Source: Akkermansia sp. (lineage in GTDB: Bacteria > Verrucomicrobiota > Verrucomicrobiia > Verrucomicrobiales > Akkermansiaceae). From it: DNA of 12,980 nt. The translations under genes and the position numbers were made by a program. The stretch is taken from the NCBI GenBank assembly GCA_020047775.1, contig JAIFNK010000123.1:1-12980 (forward strand). Direction: 5' to 3'. The notes under the pieces were generated by a model. The model saw nothing but the letters and a program-made list of their open reading frames with translations. It searched no databases and was not told where the DNA came from. Of the stretch, positions 7,470-12,980 are shown in pieces (the stretch's first letter is position 1; each line of letters starts with the position of its first letter).

Positions 7470-9296
7470 TTAGAATTTCGCATTGATGTCGAAGAGCAGG
7501 GTGTCGCTGCTGAGGGGCGGACCTGCGATTTCATTGGAGCTCATCCAGCTGAGTCCCAGCTTGACGAACTGGGAAAGCGCGAAGTCGGCACCGAGAGTGA
7601 AGCCTTGCACGTTGGTGCCGCCGCCGCCGAAATCGGACTCGCTGAAGGCGTCCACCACGGCGTCGGACTCGACATAGCGGTAGCCGAAGCTGGCCTGCCA
7701 ATCACCGAAGGCCTCAAGCGCGGGCTTGCCGACCTGGAAGGCGGTGTACCAGGCGAGGTCGCCGCCTTCATAAACATCGTCCGGGCCGCGGTTGCCGATG
7801 GCGGTGGCTTCGTTGACGTCGAAGGCGAGGTTCCTGGTGACCTCGCCGACGAGGGCGAGGGTGACGGGATCGAAGCCATGGTATTCGAGTTTTCCTGTCA
7901 GGGTCAGGTTTTCGAACTCGGAGGCAAGGCCGAAGTATTGATACTGATGGAGATTCCCGTAGTCGTTGGCGGAGTCAGGGACGATGTCACGCAGGGCGAT
8001 GTAGGTATTGCCGCGCTGGGCGAAGCCGGGGCGGGTGGTATCGGTGTTCCCGGCATCGCTCGTACCGAGCGGGATGTAAGGATCGGAGACCCTCCCCTGG
8101 ACTCCGTCGAAGCTATAGTAGGCGACGCTGAACTTGGTTTTCCAGTCCTCGTCGATTTTCCATTCGATGCCGATCTGGGCTCCGGTGAGCCATTTGTCGG
8201 TGCTCGGAAATTTGCTCGGCTGGTTAGAGGCGAAGTTGAAATCGGTGTTATAGACCGGGAAGTAACCGGCGGTGAAGAAGGCGGATGCCCGGTCGTTGAT
8301 CCGGACCTTGCCGCGCAGGGCGAGTCCGTCGAAACCAATGTCGTTATCCCAGTGGATGTCGGTGGAGAAGAACGGATTGTCGAATCGACCGGCGAGGAGG
8401 GTGAGTTCCTGGCCATCACCGGGACCGGCGTCATAACTGAGGAAAGCGCGATCCAGCCAGATGGCGTATTTTGTGAAGTTACCGCCGGCGCCACCCAAGG
8501 TCTGGTTCGTGGATGTGGCGGTGTTGCTGTCCCCCGTGGCAATGCGGAGCCCGGCGTTGAAGCCGTCGCCAAGCATCACGTCCGTGCCGAAGCGGGCGCG
8601 CAACCGGACGCGCTCACGGTCTTGGTTGACGTTGTATTGGGAAGCGAAGTTGGGGTTGCCCGGCGAGACGTCGTAAGGCAGGCCGCTGTTGATGGCGTTG
8701 AAGTTAGGGAAGGCACCGGTGTCGTCGTTTCCGCCCTGGAAATAGTCGCCTTGAAAGCGCAGGCGGATGTCGCCGAAGGGACGGAAGCGCTCGGTCCACT
8801 CGGGGTATTTTTTCTCGCTCCATTTCTCCTCGCGGGCGGTGGCCATAAGTTCCTGTTTGATCTGGTCGCGCATGCTGTTTTTGACGACCTCGGGGATGTA
8901 GGTGACGCGCATCTCCTCCTCGCCGGGCGCGGGTGGCAGGGCGGCGATGTCGGCTTGCGCGGCGGCCTGTTGTCGGACGGTCTGCGCATCAGCCTCGGCC
9001 TGTTGGATCATCTCGGCGGCTTCGGCCTGGCTGAGGATGCCCTTCTGGACGAGGCGGTTGATGAGGTTGATGGTGACGTTCTGCGTGGCCGCGGCGGGTG
9101 CCACGGCGGCGGCGGGCTCGGCGGGAAGATCGCCCGGGCGCGGGGCTTCCGCACTGGGATCAAGAACCTCCGCAGACGGAGATGGGGCTTCCGCAGGCGA
9201 CTCGACCGGGGTGGTCTCGGTGGCGACTTCCTCGGCGTGGAGCAGGCTGGCGGTCCCTAGCAGGGCGGCAATGGCGAATGGACGGGTGGCTGACAT
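7470..9296 (-). CDS. putative outer-membrane porin (Porin_5-like)
   Basis: 608 residues, ATG at 9296-9294, stop TAA at 7472-7470. Signal peptide 1-21 (ends LLHA before EEV). Residues ~24-70 form a Pro/Ala/Glu-rich spacer. Residues 76-104 carry the segment typical of this putative-porin family (INRLVQKGILSQAEAAEMI), followed by a helical stretch. From about residue 175 (PFGDIRLRFQGDY) to the end, the protein shows alternating aromatic beta strands (LAGRFDNPFF, FFTAGYFPVYN, WQASFGYRYVESDA) and terminates in FDINAKF, a C-terminal Phe as required for Bam-dependent barrel insertion. It has no plug domain and no visible TonB box, so it is a passive porin rather than a TonB-dependent receptor as far as sequence shows. 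It starts 10 bp after the tonB-like stop. Its substrate is unknown; a role in the secretion system is inferred from position. Confidence 0.88.
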   Translation of the reverse strand: MSATRPFAIAALLGTASLLHAEEVATETTPVESPAEAPSPSAEVLDPSAEAPRPGDLPAEPAAAVAPAAATQNVTINLINRLVQKGILSQAEAAEMIQQAEADAQTVRQQAAAQADIAALPPAPGEEEMRVTYIPEVVKNSMRDQIKQELMATAREEKWSEKKYPEWTERFRPFGDIRLRFQGDYFQGGNDDTGAFPNFNAINSGLPYDVSPGNPNFASQYNVNQDRERVRLRARFGTDVMLGDGFNAGLRIATGDSNTATSTNQTLGGAGGNFTKYAIWLDRAFLSYDAGPGDGQELTLLAGRFDNPFFSTDIHWDNDIGFDGLALRGKVRINDRASAFFTAGYFPVYNTDFNFASNQPSKFPSTDKWLTGAQIGIEWKIDEDWKTKFSVAYYSFDGVQGRVSDPYIPLGTSDAGNTDTTRPGFAQRGNTYIALRDIVPDSANDYGNLHQYQYFGLASEFENLTLTGKLEYHGFDPVTLALVGEVTRNLAFDVNEATAIGNRGPDDVYEGGDLAWYTAFQVGKPALEAFGDWQASFGYRYVESDAVVDAFSESDFGGGGTNVQGFTLGADFALSQFVKLGLSWMSSNEIAGPPLSSDTLLFDINAKF

Positions 9297-9306
9297 GGAA
9301 AAATGA

Positions 9307-10017
9307 TTAGATACCGGGCTTGCGGCCCTTGATTTTGAAATCGATGTAGGGTGGCATTCCGGCGGGCGGTGCCTGCGACGTTTGCAGGCCGATGAGGACC
9401 TGTTCGATGGCGGCGAGGTTGCTGATGTTGCCTAACGGCTTGATGCGGATGACGCGTCCCTCCTTGTCGATCCACAGGCGGATGCCGTCGTCCATGACGA
9501 TCTTTTTGGTGGACGGGCTTCTTTCGAGAGCCTGCTTGATGGTGGCGACGAGGATTTTCTTCGCATACCAGTCGATGCGGGCCTGCTTGTTGCCGCCTCC
9601 GCCGATGGTGTTGCGGTTGCCGCCGCCATTGCCGGATGCGCCGAGTCCGGCCATGCCGGGGCCGTCGCCCTTGATGCCGGTTCCAAGGACTTCGGCAGGT
9701 GGATCGGGATCTGCGGCTTCGGGCGGCGGTTCGACGGGGTCGGGTTCCTGCTCGACGAGTTCCTCCTTCTTGTCTTCGGGAGGCGGCTCGGGTTTCGGCG
9801 GCTCGACCTTCGGCGGTGGCGGCGGTGGCGGCGGCGGCGGAAGAGGAGTGACGGTGACGATGTCGTTCTTTCTCGCCACGGTCTTCGTGCTCTTTCCTCC
9901 GCCTAGCAGGAAAGAGACGATGCCGCCTAGCAGGACAACGGCGAGCAGGACGCCGATGAAAAACCGGTGCTTGTTCGGCTTGTTCGGCGGTGCCGGGAAT
10001 GGAGGACGCGGGGACAT
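9307..10017 (-). CDS. tonB: TonB-like energy transducer
   Basis: 236 residues, ATG at 10017-10015. Topology is that of TonB: a short cytoplasmic N-terminus, one membrane anchor (residues ~19-40, FFIGVLLAVVLLGGIVSFLL), then a rigid periplasmic spacer starting with ten prolines in a row (60-69) and continuing Pro/Glu/Lys-rich to ~112, a Gly/Asn-rich linker (113-146), and a C-terminal domain (150-236) with the TonB/TolA-type strand LWIDKEGRVIRIKPLG. It would carry conformational energy from ExbB-ExbD to an outer-membrane client. It lacks the usual SxxxH motif: the anchor has no His, and the nearest is H17 just before it. It lies directly after exbD, separated by a gap with a heptamer array. The client may be the TpsB transporter or another receptor; that is not shown by the sequence. 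Confidence 0.88.
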   Translation of the reverse strand: MSPRPPFPAPPNKPNKHRFFIGVLLAVVLLGGIVSFLLGGGKSTKTVARKNDIVTVTPLPPPPPPPPPPKVEPPKPEPPPEDKKEELVEQEPDPVEPPPEAADPDPPAEVLGTGIKGDGPGMAGLGASGNGGGNRNTIGGGGNKQARIDWYAKKILVATIKQALERSPSTKKIVMDDGIRLWIDKEGRVIRIKPLGNISNLAAIEQVLIGLQTSQAPPAGMPPYIDFKIKGRKPGI

Positions 10018-10054
10018 GGGAAGAGATAGGAGATGGAAGAGAAGAGGCTTCTTC

Positions 10055-10089
<35 letters not shown>

Positions 10090-10094
10090 GTTCC

Positions 10095-10499
10095 TTACTT
10101 CGGCTGGGTGGCGAGTCCGATCTGGGTGATGCCGACACGGCCTAACACGTCGAGCACATCCATGACACCCTGATACTGGCTGCCGCGGTCGCCGCGGACG
10201 ACGACGGGCAACTCGGGAGTGGCGACCTTGAGGGCGGCGAGTTTGGTTTCGAGGTCGGCGAGGGTGACAGGCAGGGTGTTGAGGCGGATCTTGCCCTCGG
10301 TGTCGATGGTGATGGCCTGGGTCTTGGGCTGGTCCATCTTCTGGGTGGCCGGCTTGCTGCTGGCGCTGGGCAGGTTCACCTTCACGCCCTGCACCCCGGC
10401 AGTGGTCATGATGATGAAGATGAGCAACAGCACGAGGTAGAGGTCCACCATCGGCGTGACATTGATGTCATCGTAGCTTTTGTCGTCGGCGGAGGCCAT
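10095..10499 (-). CDS. exbD: ExbD-type biopolymer transport protein
   Basis: 134 residues from the ATG at 10499-10497, a normal ExbD length. A short cytoplasmic N-terminus is followed by the signature INVTPMVDLYLVLLLIFIIM (residues 12-31), including the proton-path aspartate D19 equivalent to Asp25 of E. coli ExbD. The rest is a periplasmic domain (~38-134) with AITIDTEGKIRLN and VVVRGDRGSQYQGVMDVLD, the usual ExbD/TolR fold. A TTG start at 10550 would add 17 residues encoded by a heptamer repeat and is rejected. ExbD works with the ExbB fusion encoded 47 bp upstream to couple the proton gradient to the TonB-like protein encoded next. Confidence 0.96.
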   Translation of the reverse strand: MASADDKSYDDINVTPMVDLYLVLLLIFIIMTTAGVQGVKVNLPSASSKPATQKMDQPKTQAITIDTEGKIRLNTLPVTLADLETKLAALKVATPELPVVVRGDRGSQYQGVMDVLDVLGRVGITQIGLATQPK

Positions 10500-10506
10500 G
10501 GAAGAA

Positions 10507-10541
10507 GTTGAGAGTGGATGGTTGAGAGTTGAGAGTTGGAA
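10507..10541. repeat. heptanucleotide tandem array (GTTGAGA family) between exbB and exbD
   Basis: Five 7-base units on the plus strand: GTTGAGA (10507), GTGGATG (10514), GTTGAGA (10521), GTTGAGA (10528), GTTGGAA (10535). Three units are exact. The array fills 35 of the 47 bases between exbB and exbD. It belongs to a different sequence family from the array on the other side of exbD but has the same unit length, copy number and total length. Confidence 0.85.
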
Positions 10542-10550
10542 GACTCTCAA
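10529..10550 (-). promoter_or_regulatory. perfect 8-bp hairpin across the exbB stop codon
   Basis: TTGAGAGT at 10529-10536 and ACTCTCAA at 10543-10550 are exact reverse complements around a six-base loop. In the mRNA the stem covers the exbB stop codon (10549-10547), and its distal arm is part of the heptamer array. There is no U run, so it is not a classical terminator. It could affect exbB termination, mRNA decay or exbD initiation; the effect is inference. Confidence 0.6.
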
Positions 10551-12385
10551 TGGGCGGAGCCGCCCGTTGGATCGGTCTCGGCGGCGGGTCGGTAGAACTC
10601 GGCCATCTTGGCGACGAACTCGTCGATGAAGACCTGCATGAGGGCGAGCGAGTTCTTGATACGGCCGTTCAGGTAGGAGTAGATGAACAGCGCGGGGATG
10701 GCGACGACGAGGCCGACGACAGTGGCAAGCAGCGCGGAGGCGATGCCCGGGGCGATGGAGTTGACGTTCACCTCGCCGGACTTGGCGATGATGGCGAAGG
10801 TGATCATGACGCCGACGACAGTGCCTAGCAGACCCACGTAAGGGCCGCCGGCGATGCTGATAGTCAGGTAAACGAGGCCGTCCGACAAGCGATGGCTCTC
10901 GTGGACGAGGCCGGCATCGAGGCTGGCGCGGATCGCCTGGATGGAGCGGCCGGAGAGGCCTTGGACGCGGTTGTTGTCCTTGTCGAGACGGTGGCGGATC
11001 TCCTCGGAGCCGATCTGATAGATGTGGTAGAGCGGGGATTTCTCGATGAGTTCCTGGTCACCGGGATCCACCTGGCCACCCAGGCTGCTGACGCTGGATT
11101 TGTCGTCCGGATTGAGCGCGGTGAGGTCGGTGGAGAGGGACTTCCACTGGCTGAGGAAGACCTTGGTGCCCTTCTCGATGGAGTTGAGATAGATGAATTT
11201 CTTAACCGCGACGGTCCAACCGACGATGATCATGACGACGCAGACACCGATGGCGATCCAGCCGTCGAACATCATGTTCTTGGCAATGTCGCCGAAGAGC
11301 ATGACGTGCTCCATCATGCCGCTGTGGGCTTCGACTTCGCCGCCCTCGACCTGGCCTAACGAGAGAAAGCGCTGGGCGGCGTCGGTGGATCCCTGGTTGA
11401 CGGAGGCAAGCCGGACCCAGCCGGTGGAGCGGGCCGTCTTGGAGATGGAGAGCTCGTCGAGCTCGCCGGTGAAGCCGTTTTCCGAGGCGCCGAGGAAGAG
11501 CGGGGTCGTTAGACCGGGGAGAGCGCCGTCGAGGGTGGCGTAGGGCGCGCCGTTGAGGAAGAGTTTCAGCGTCTTGCCATCTGCGACGACAACGAGGTGG
11601 CTCCAGGTGCCGGTGGCGACGGGTGCGCCGGGCTGGCTGCGGGCGGTGCCGAGTTGCATGACTGGCATGCCCTGGCCGAGCAGCAAGCGGAAGGAAGCGT
11701 TTCCATCGGCGCGGCTGAGGATGACGGCGTCGTCCTGGAGGGCGGCGGGCTTGATCCAGGTGGCGAGCGTCAGTGACTGGCCGGCCTTCCACTCGAGCGT
11801 CGGAGAGTTGGGGATGGTAACGGGAGCGCCTATCAGACGCAGGCCGTTACCGATGAGCGATCCCTCGGCGGTGGTCCCGGCGGTTCCGGCATTGTTGCCG
11901 TTGGCGGTGGTGTCTGCGGGAGCCTCGCCGCGGCCGGCGAAGTGATAGACGAGGAGGGTGTCGGGATCAAAGGCGTCCGCCGGTTTGACATCGGCGGGCA
12001 TGGCGGCGTCCGCGTTGCCGAAATAGACGTGGAAGGTCTCCTTGGCGGCGGGATTTACGTCGGGCAATTTGACCCAGACGAAGGCTTCGTTGAGGATGTT
12101 GTCATAACTCTCGATTTGGTGCGACAGCACGGTCTTGCCGTCTGCGGCGACGAAACGCAGGTCGCTGCCGTCCTCGCGGGCACCGGCGAACTGGAAGTTT
12201 CCATCGAACAGGCGGACGAGAACAGTGGAAGTACCGGGAGCTTCAGTGACGTCCGCGGTGTCCAGCGTGAGCGGTTGGCGCTGGGCCCAGGAGGGATTCC
12301 ACCAGGCGGATTCCTCCGCGTGGAGGGGACCGGCGAGCAGGAGCGCGAATCCGCCGAGGAACTTGATGTGGGAGCGTTTTGTCAT
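10547..12385 (-). CDS. exbB: ExbB/TolQ-type proton channel fused to periplasmic DUF2341 and LamG-like domains
   Basis: 612 residues, ATG at 12385-12383. Signal peptide 1-23 (ends LHA before EES). Residues ~25-125 match DUF2341 (WWNPSWAQRQPL, FAGAREDGSDLRFVA, FHVYFGNADA). Residues ~140-320 form a LamG/concanavalin-A-like jelly roll (LLVYHFAG, LTLATWIKP, WSHLVVVADGKTLKLFLNG, ELDELSISKTAR). The ExbB part follows: TM1 ~376-398, a cytoplasmic helical region, TM2 ~514-533 (GPYVGLLGTVVGVM) and TM3 ~547-571 (LLATVVGLVVAIP). Threonines T522 and T555 occupy the conserved ExbB channel positions. An ordinary ExbB is ~240 residues; here ~350 extra residues face the periplasm, compatible with ExbB's N-out topology. 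It partners ExbD and TonB encoded next. The jelly roll may bind glycan or a partner protein, which is unproven. Confidence 0.93.
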   Translation of the reverse strand: MTKRSHIKFLGGFALLLAGPLHAEESAWWNPSWAQRQPLTLDTADVTEAPGTSTVLVRLFDGNFQFAGAREDGSDLRFVAADGKTVLSHQIESYDNILNEAFVWVKLPDVNPAAKETFHVYFGNADAAMPADVKPADAFDPDTLLVYHFAGRGEAPADTTANGNNAGTAGTTAEGSLIGNGLRLIGAPVTIPNSPTLEWKAGQSLTLATWIKPAALQDDAVILSRADGNASFRLLLGQGMPVMQLGTARSQPGAPVATGTWSHLVVVADGKTLKLFLNGAPYATLDGALPGLTTPLFLGASENGFTGELDELSISKTARSTGWVRLASVNQGSTDAAQRFLSLGQVEGGEVEAHSGMMEHVMLFGDIAKNMMFDGWIAIGVCVVMIIVGWTVAVKKFIYLNSIEKGTKVFLSQWKSLSTDLTALNPDDKSSVSSLGGQVDPGDQELIEKSPLYHIYQIGSEEIRHRLDKDNNRVQGLSGRSIQAIRASLDAGLVHESHRLSDGLVYLTISIAGGPYVGLLGTVVGVMITFAIIAKSGEVNVNSIAPGIASALLATVVGLVVAIPALFIYSYLNGRIKNSLALMQVFIDEFVAKMAEFYRPAAETDPTGGSAH

Positions 12386-12396
12386 TGGGAGAAATA
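12386..12396 (-). promoter_or_regulatory. pyrimidine-rich leader before exbB, no Shine-Dalgarno
   Basis: The 11 bases TATTTCTCCCA sit directly before the exbB ATG. No GGAGG-like sequence exists in the 16-bp gap. The identical 11-mer occurs before ppiC at 6735-6725. It probably acts as a ribosomal protein S1-type contact or an unstructured leader; this function is inferred. Confidence 0.4.
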
Positions 12397-12401
12397 GCGT
12401 G

Positions 12402-12980
12402 TTAGAAGTCAGCCCAGCCGCGGAAGCTCACGCGGACCTCGCCGGCTTCGGTATCGGGCTGATCGATGAGAGGCACGGCGACATCCACCGAGCCGTTGTA
12501 GTGCTTGAAGAGGTTCACCCGGCTGCCGATGCCGAAACTCGCGAGACTGAACTGCGAGTCCTGACCGGGAAGTGCGTCGTAAATGCCAACCATGCCGGCG
12601 TCGGAGAACGCATAGAACCGCCACTCGTCGGCTTTACCATCCGCCGGAACACCGGATTTCGCGGTGCCACCGATCAACGAGGGACTGAGGAACTCGATGG
12701 TGCCGAAGAAGCCGTTGTCACCGAGCACGGTGGCCTCGAGATAGCCGCGGACGGTGTCGAGACCGCCGCCGGCGAACTGCTCGGTATTGACGAGGGGCTG
12801 GCTGGCGAGCTGGCCCTGGATTTTCCCGAAAAGCTGATAGCCACCGTCGAGGTCGCGGGTGTGGGCAAGGTCGGCGCGCAGATAGACATAGCCGCCATCG
12901 GCGTTGTAGCGCTTGTTCGCGTATGCTTCCTCGTCGTCGCCGACGCCACGCAGGCCGAAGTTGAGCGAAGCGTTGAGAGC
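12402..12980 (-). CDS. TpsB (ShlB/FhaC/HecB-type) outer-membrane transporter, 3' part
   Basis: Only the last 192 residues are present; the gene enters from the right edge already in frame, so its start and POTRA domains are outside. The fragment is the C-terminal half of an Omp85-superfamily beta barrel. FAGGGLDTVRGYLEA carries the VRGY tetrad of conserved loop L6 (window residues 77-80, bases 12752-12741), which lines the pore in FhaC. Later strands (FFGTIEFLSPSL, EWRFYAFSDAGMVGIYD, SFGIGSRVNLF) lead to the terminal VRVSFRGWADF, ending in the Phe needed for Bam recognition. It would export the giant TpsA encoded at the other end of the operon. An internal GTG at 12728 is not the start, because the L6 motif lies upstream of it. 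The exbB gene follows after 16 bp. Confidence 0.93.
   Translation of the reverse strand, partial: ALNASLNFGLRGVGDDEEAYANKRYNADGGYVYLRADLAHTRDLDGGYQLFGKIQGQLASQPLVNTEQFAGGGLDTVRGYLEATVLGDNGFFGTIEFLSPSLIGGTAKSGVPADGKADEWRFYAFSDAGMVGIYDALPGQDSQFSLASFGIGSRVNLFKHYNGSVDVAVPLIDQPDTEAGEVRVSFRGWADF

Noticed and set aside
6767..7534. Longer coiled-coil protein from a start at 7534
   Set aside because: It overlaps the porin by 65 bases and places non-signal residues before a good signal peptide; the ATG at 7462 gives tight operon spacing.
7605..9260. 551-codon open frame on the plus strand
   Set aside because: Exactly antisense to the porin. The product is Gly/Val/Glu-rich with no domain or signal peptide, as expected of a GC-rich shadow frame; the minus-strand porin has clear family features.
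10095..10550. Longer exbD from a TTG at 10550
   Set aside because: The extra 17 residues come from the heptamer array, overlap the exbB stop and precede a standard ExbD N-terminus starting at the ATG at 10499.
12402..12728. Separate small gene starting at GTG 12728
   Set aside because: The same frame is open to the window edge and carries the TpsB L6 motif VRGY upstream of this codon, so it is an internal GTG.

Overview
The window is one block of eight genes, all read from the minus strand, with gaps of 7-77 bp and no rRNA, tRNA, CRISPR or transposase. It is GC-rich. In transcription order (right to left) the genes are: the 3' end of a TpsB/FhaC-type outer-membrane transporter (12980-12402), a DUF2341-LamG-ExbB fusion (12385-10547), exbD (10499-10095), a TonB-like protein (10017-9307), a putative porin (9296-7470), a small exported coiled-coil protein of unknown function (7462-6767), a PpiC-type periplasmic peptidyl-prolyl isomerase/chaperone (6718-5876), and a very large filamentous-haemagglutinin-family protein (TpsA; 5838 to beyond base 1, at least 1946 residues). 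The TpsA frame was translated by hand from start to window edge and has no stop. Plus-strand open frames across the region are antisense shadows.

How the genes fit together. TpsA carries an N-terminal TPS secretion domain and family-typical beta-helix repeats, so it is an exported giant adhesin or surface fibre. TpsB, at the other end of the operon, carries the VRGY loop motif and is its likely pore. The PpiC protein next to tpsA would hold the polypeptide unfolded in the periplasm, as Par27 does for Bordetella FHA. Between secretor and substrate lies a complete proton-motive-force module (ExbB fusion, ExbD, TonB) plus a porin and a coiled-coil protein. Textbook two-partner secretion has no dedicated energy module. 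The arrangement suggests a TonB-energised or TonB-coupled form of the pathway; this is inference from gene order.

Organism. No 16S or other marker is present. The DUF2341-LamG-ExbB fusion, the absence of Shine-Dalgarno sequences before all seven visible starts, and the short tandem arrays in the intergenic gaps resemble what I know of Verrucomicrobiota (Verrucomicrobiaceae-like). Similar FHA-family clusters also occur in Betaproteobacteria, so this is a moderate-confidence guess.

Small-scale structure. Three of the gaps longer than 40 bp each hold a different short tandem array (two 7-nt families, one degenerate 9-nt family). A pair of small palindromes lies inside the signal-peptide codons of the coiled-coil gene. 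A perfect 8-bp hairpin covers the exbB stop codon. Within TpsA, a roughly 40-residue segment matching the CBM5/12 (chitin-binding/phage-tail) pattern interrupts a conserved family region, and two cysteines six residues apart are the only cysteines outside the signal peptide. No stretch over 300 bases lacks a gene.
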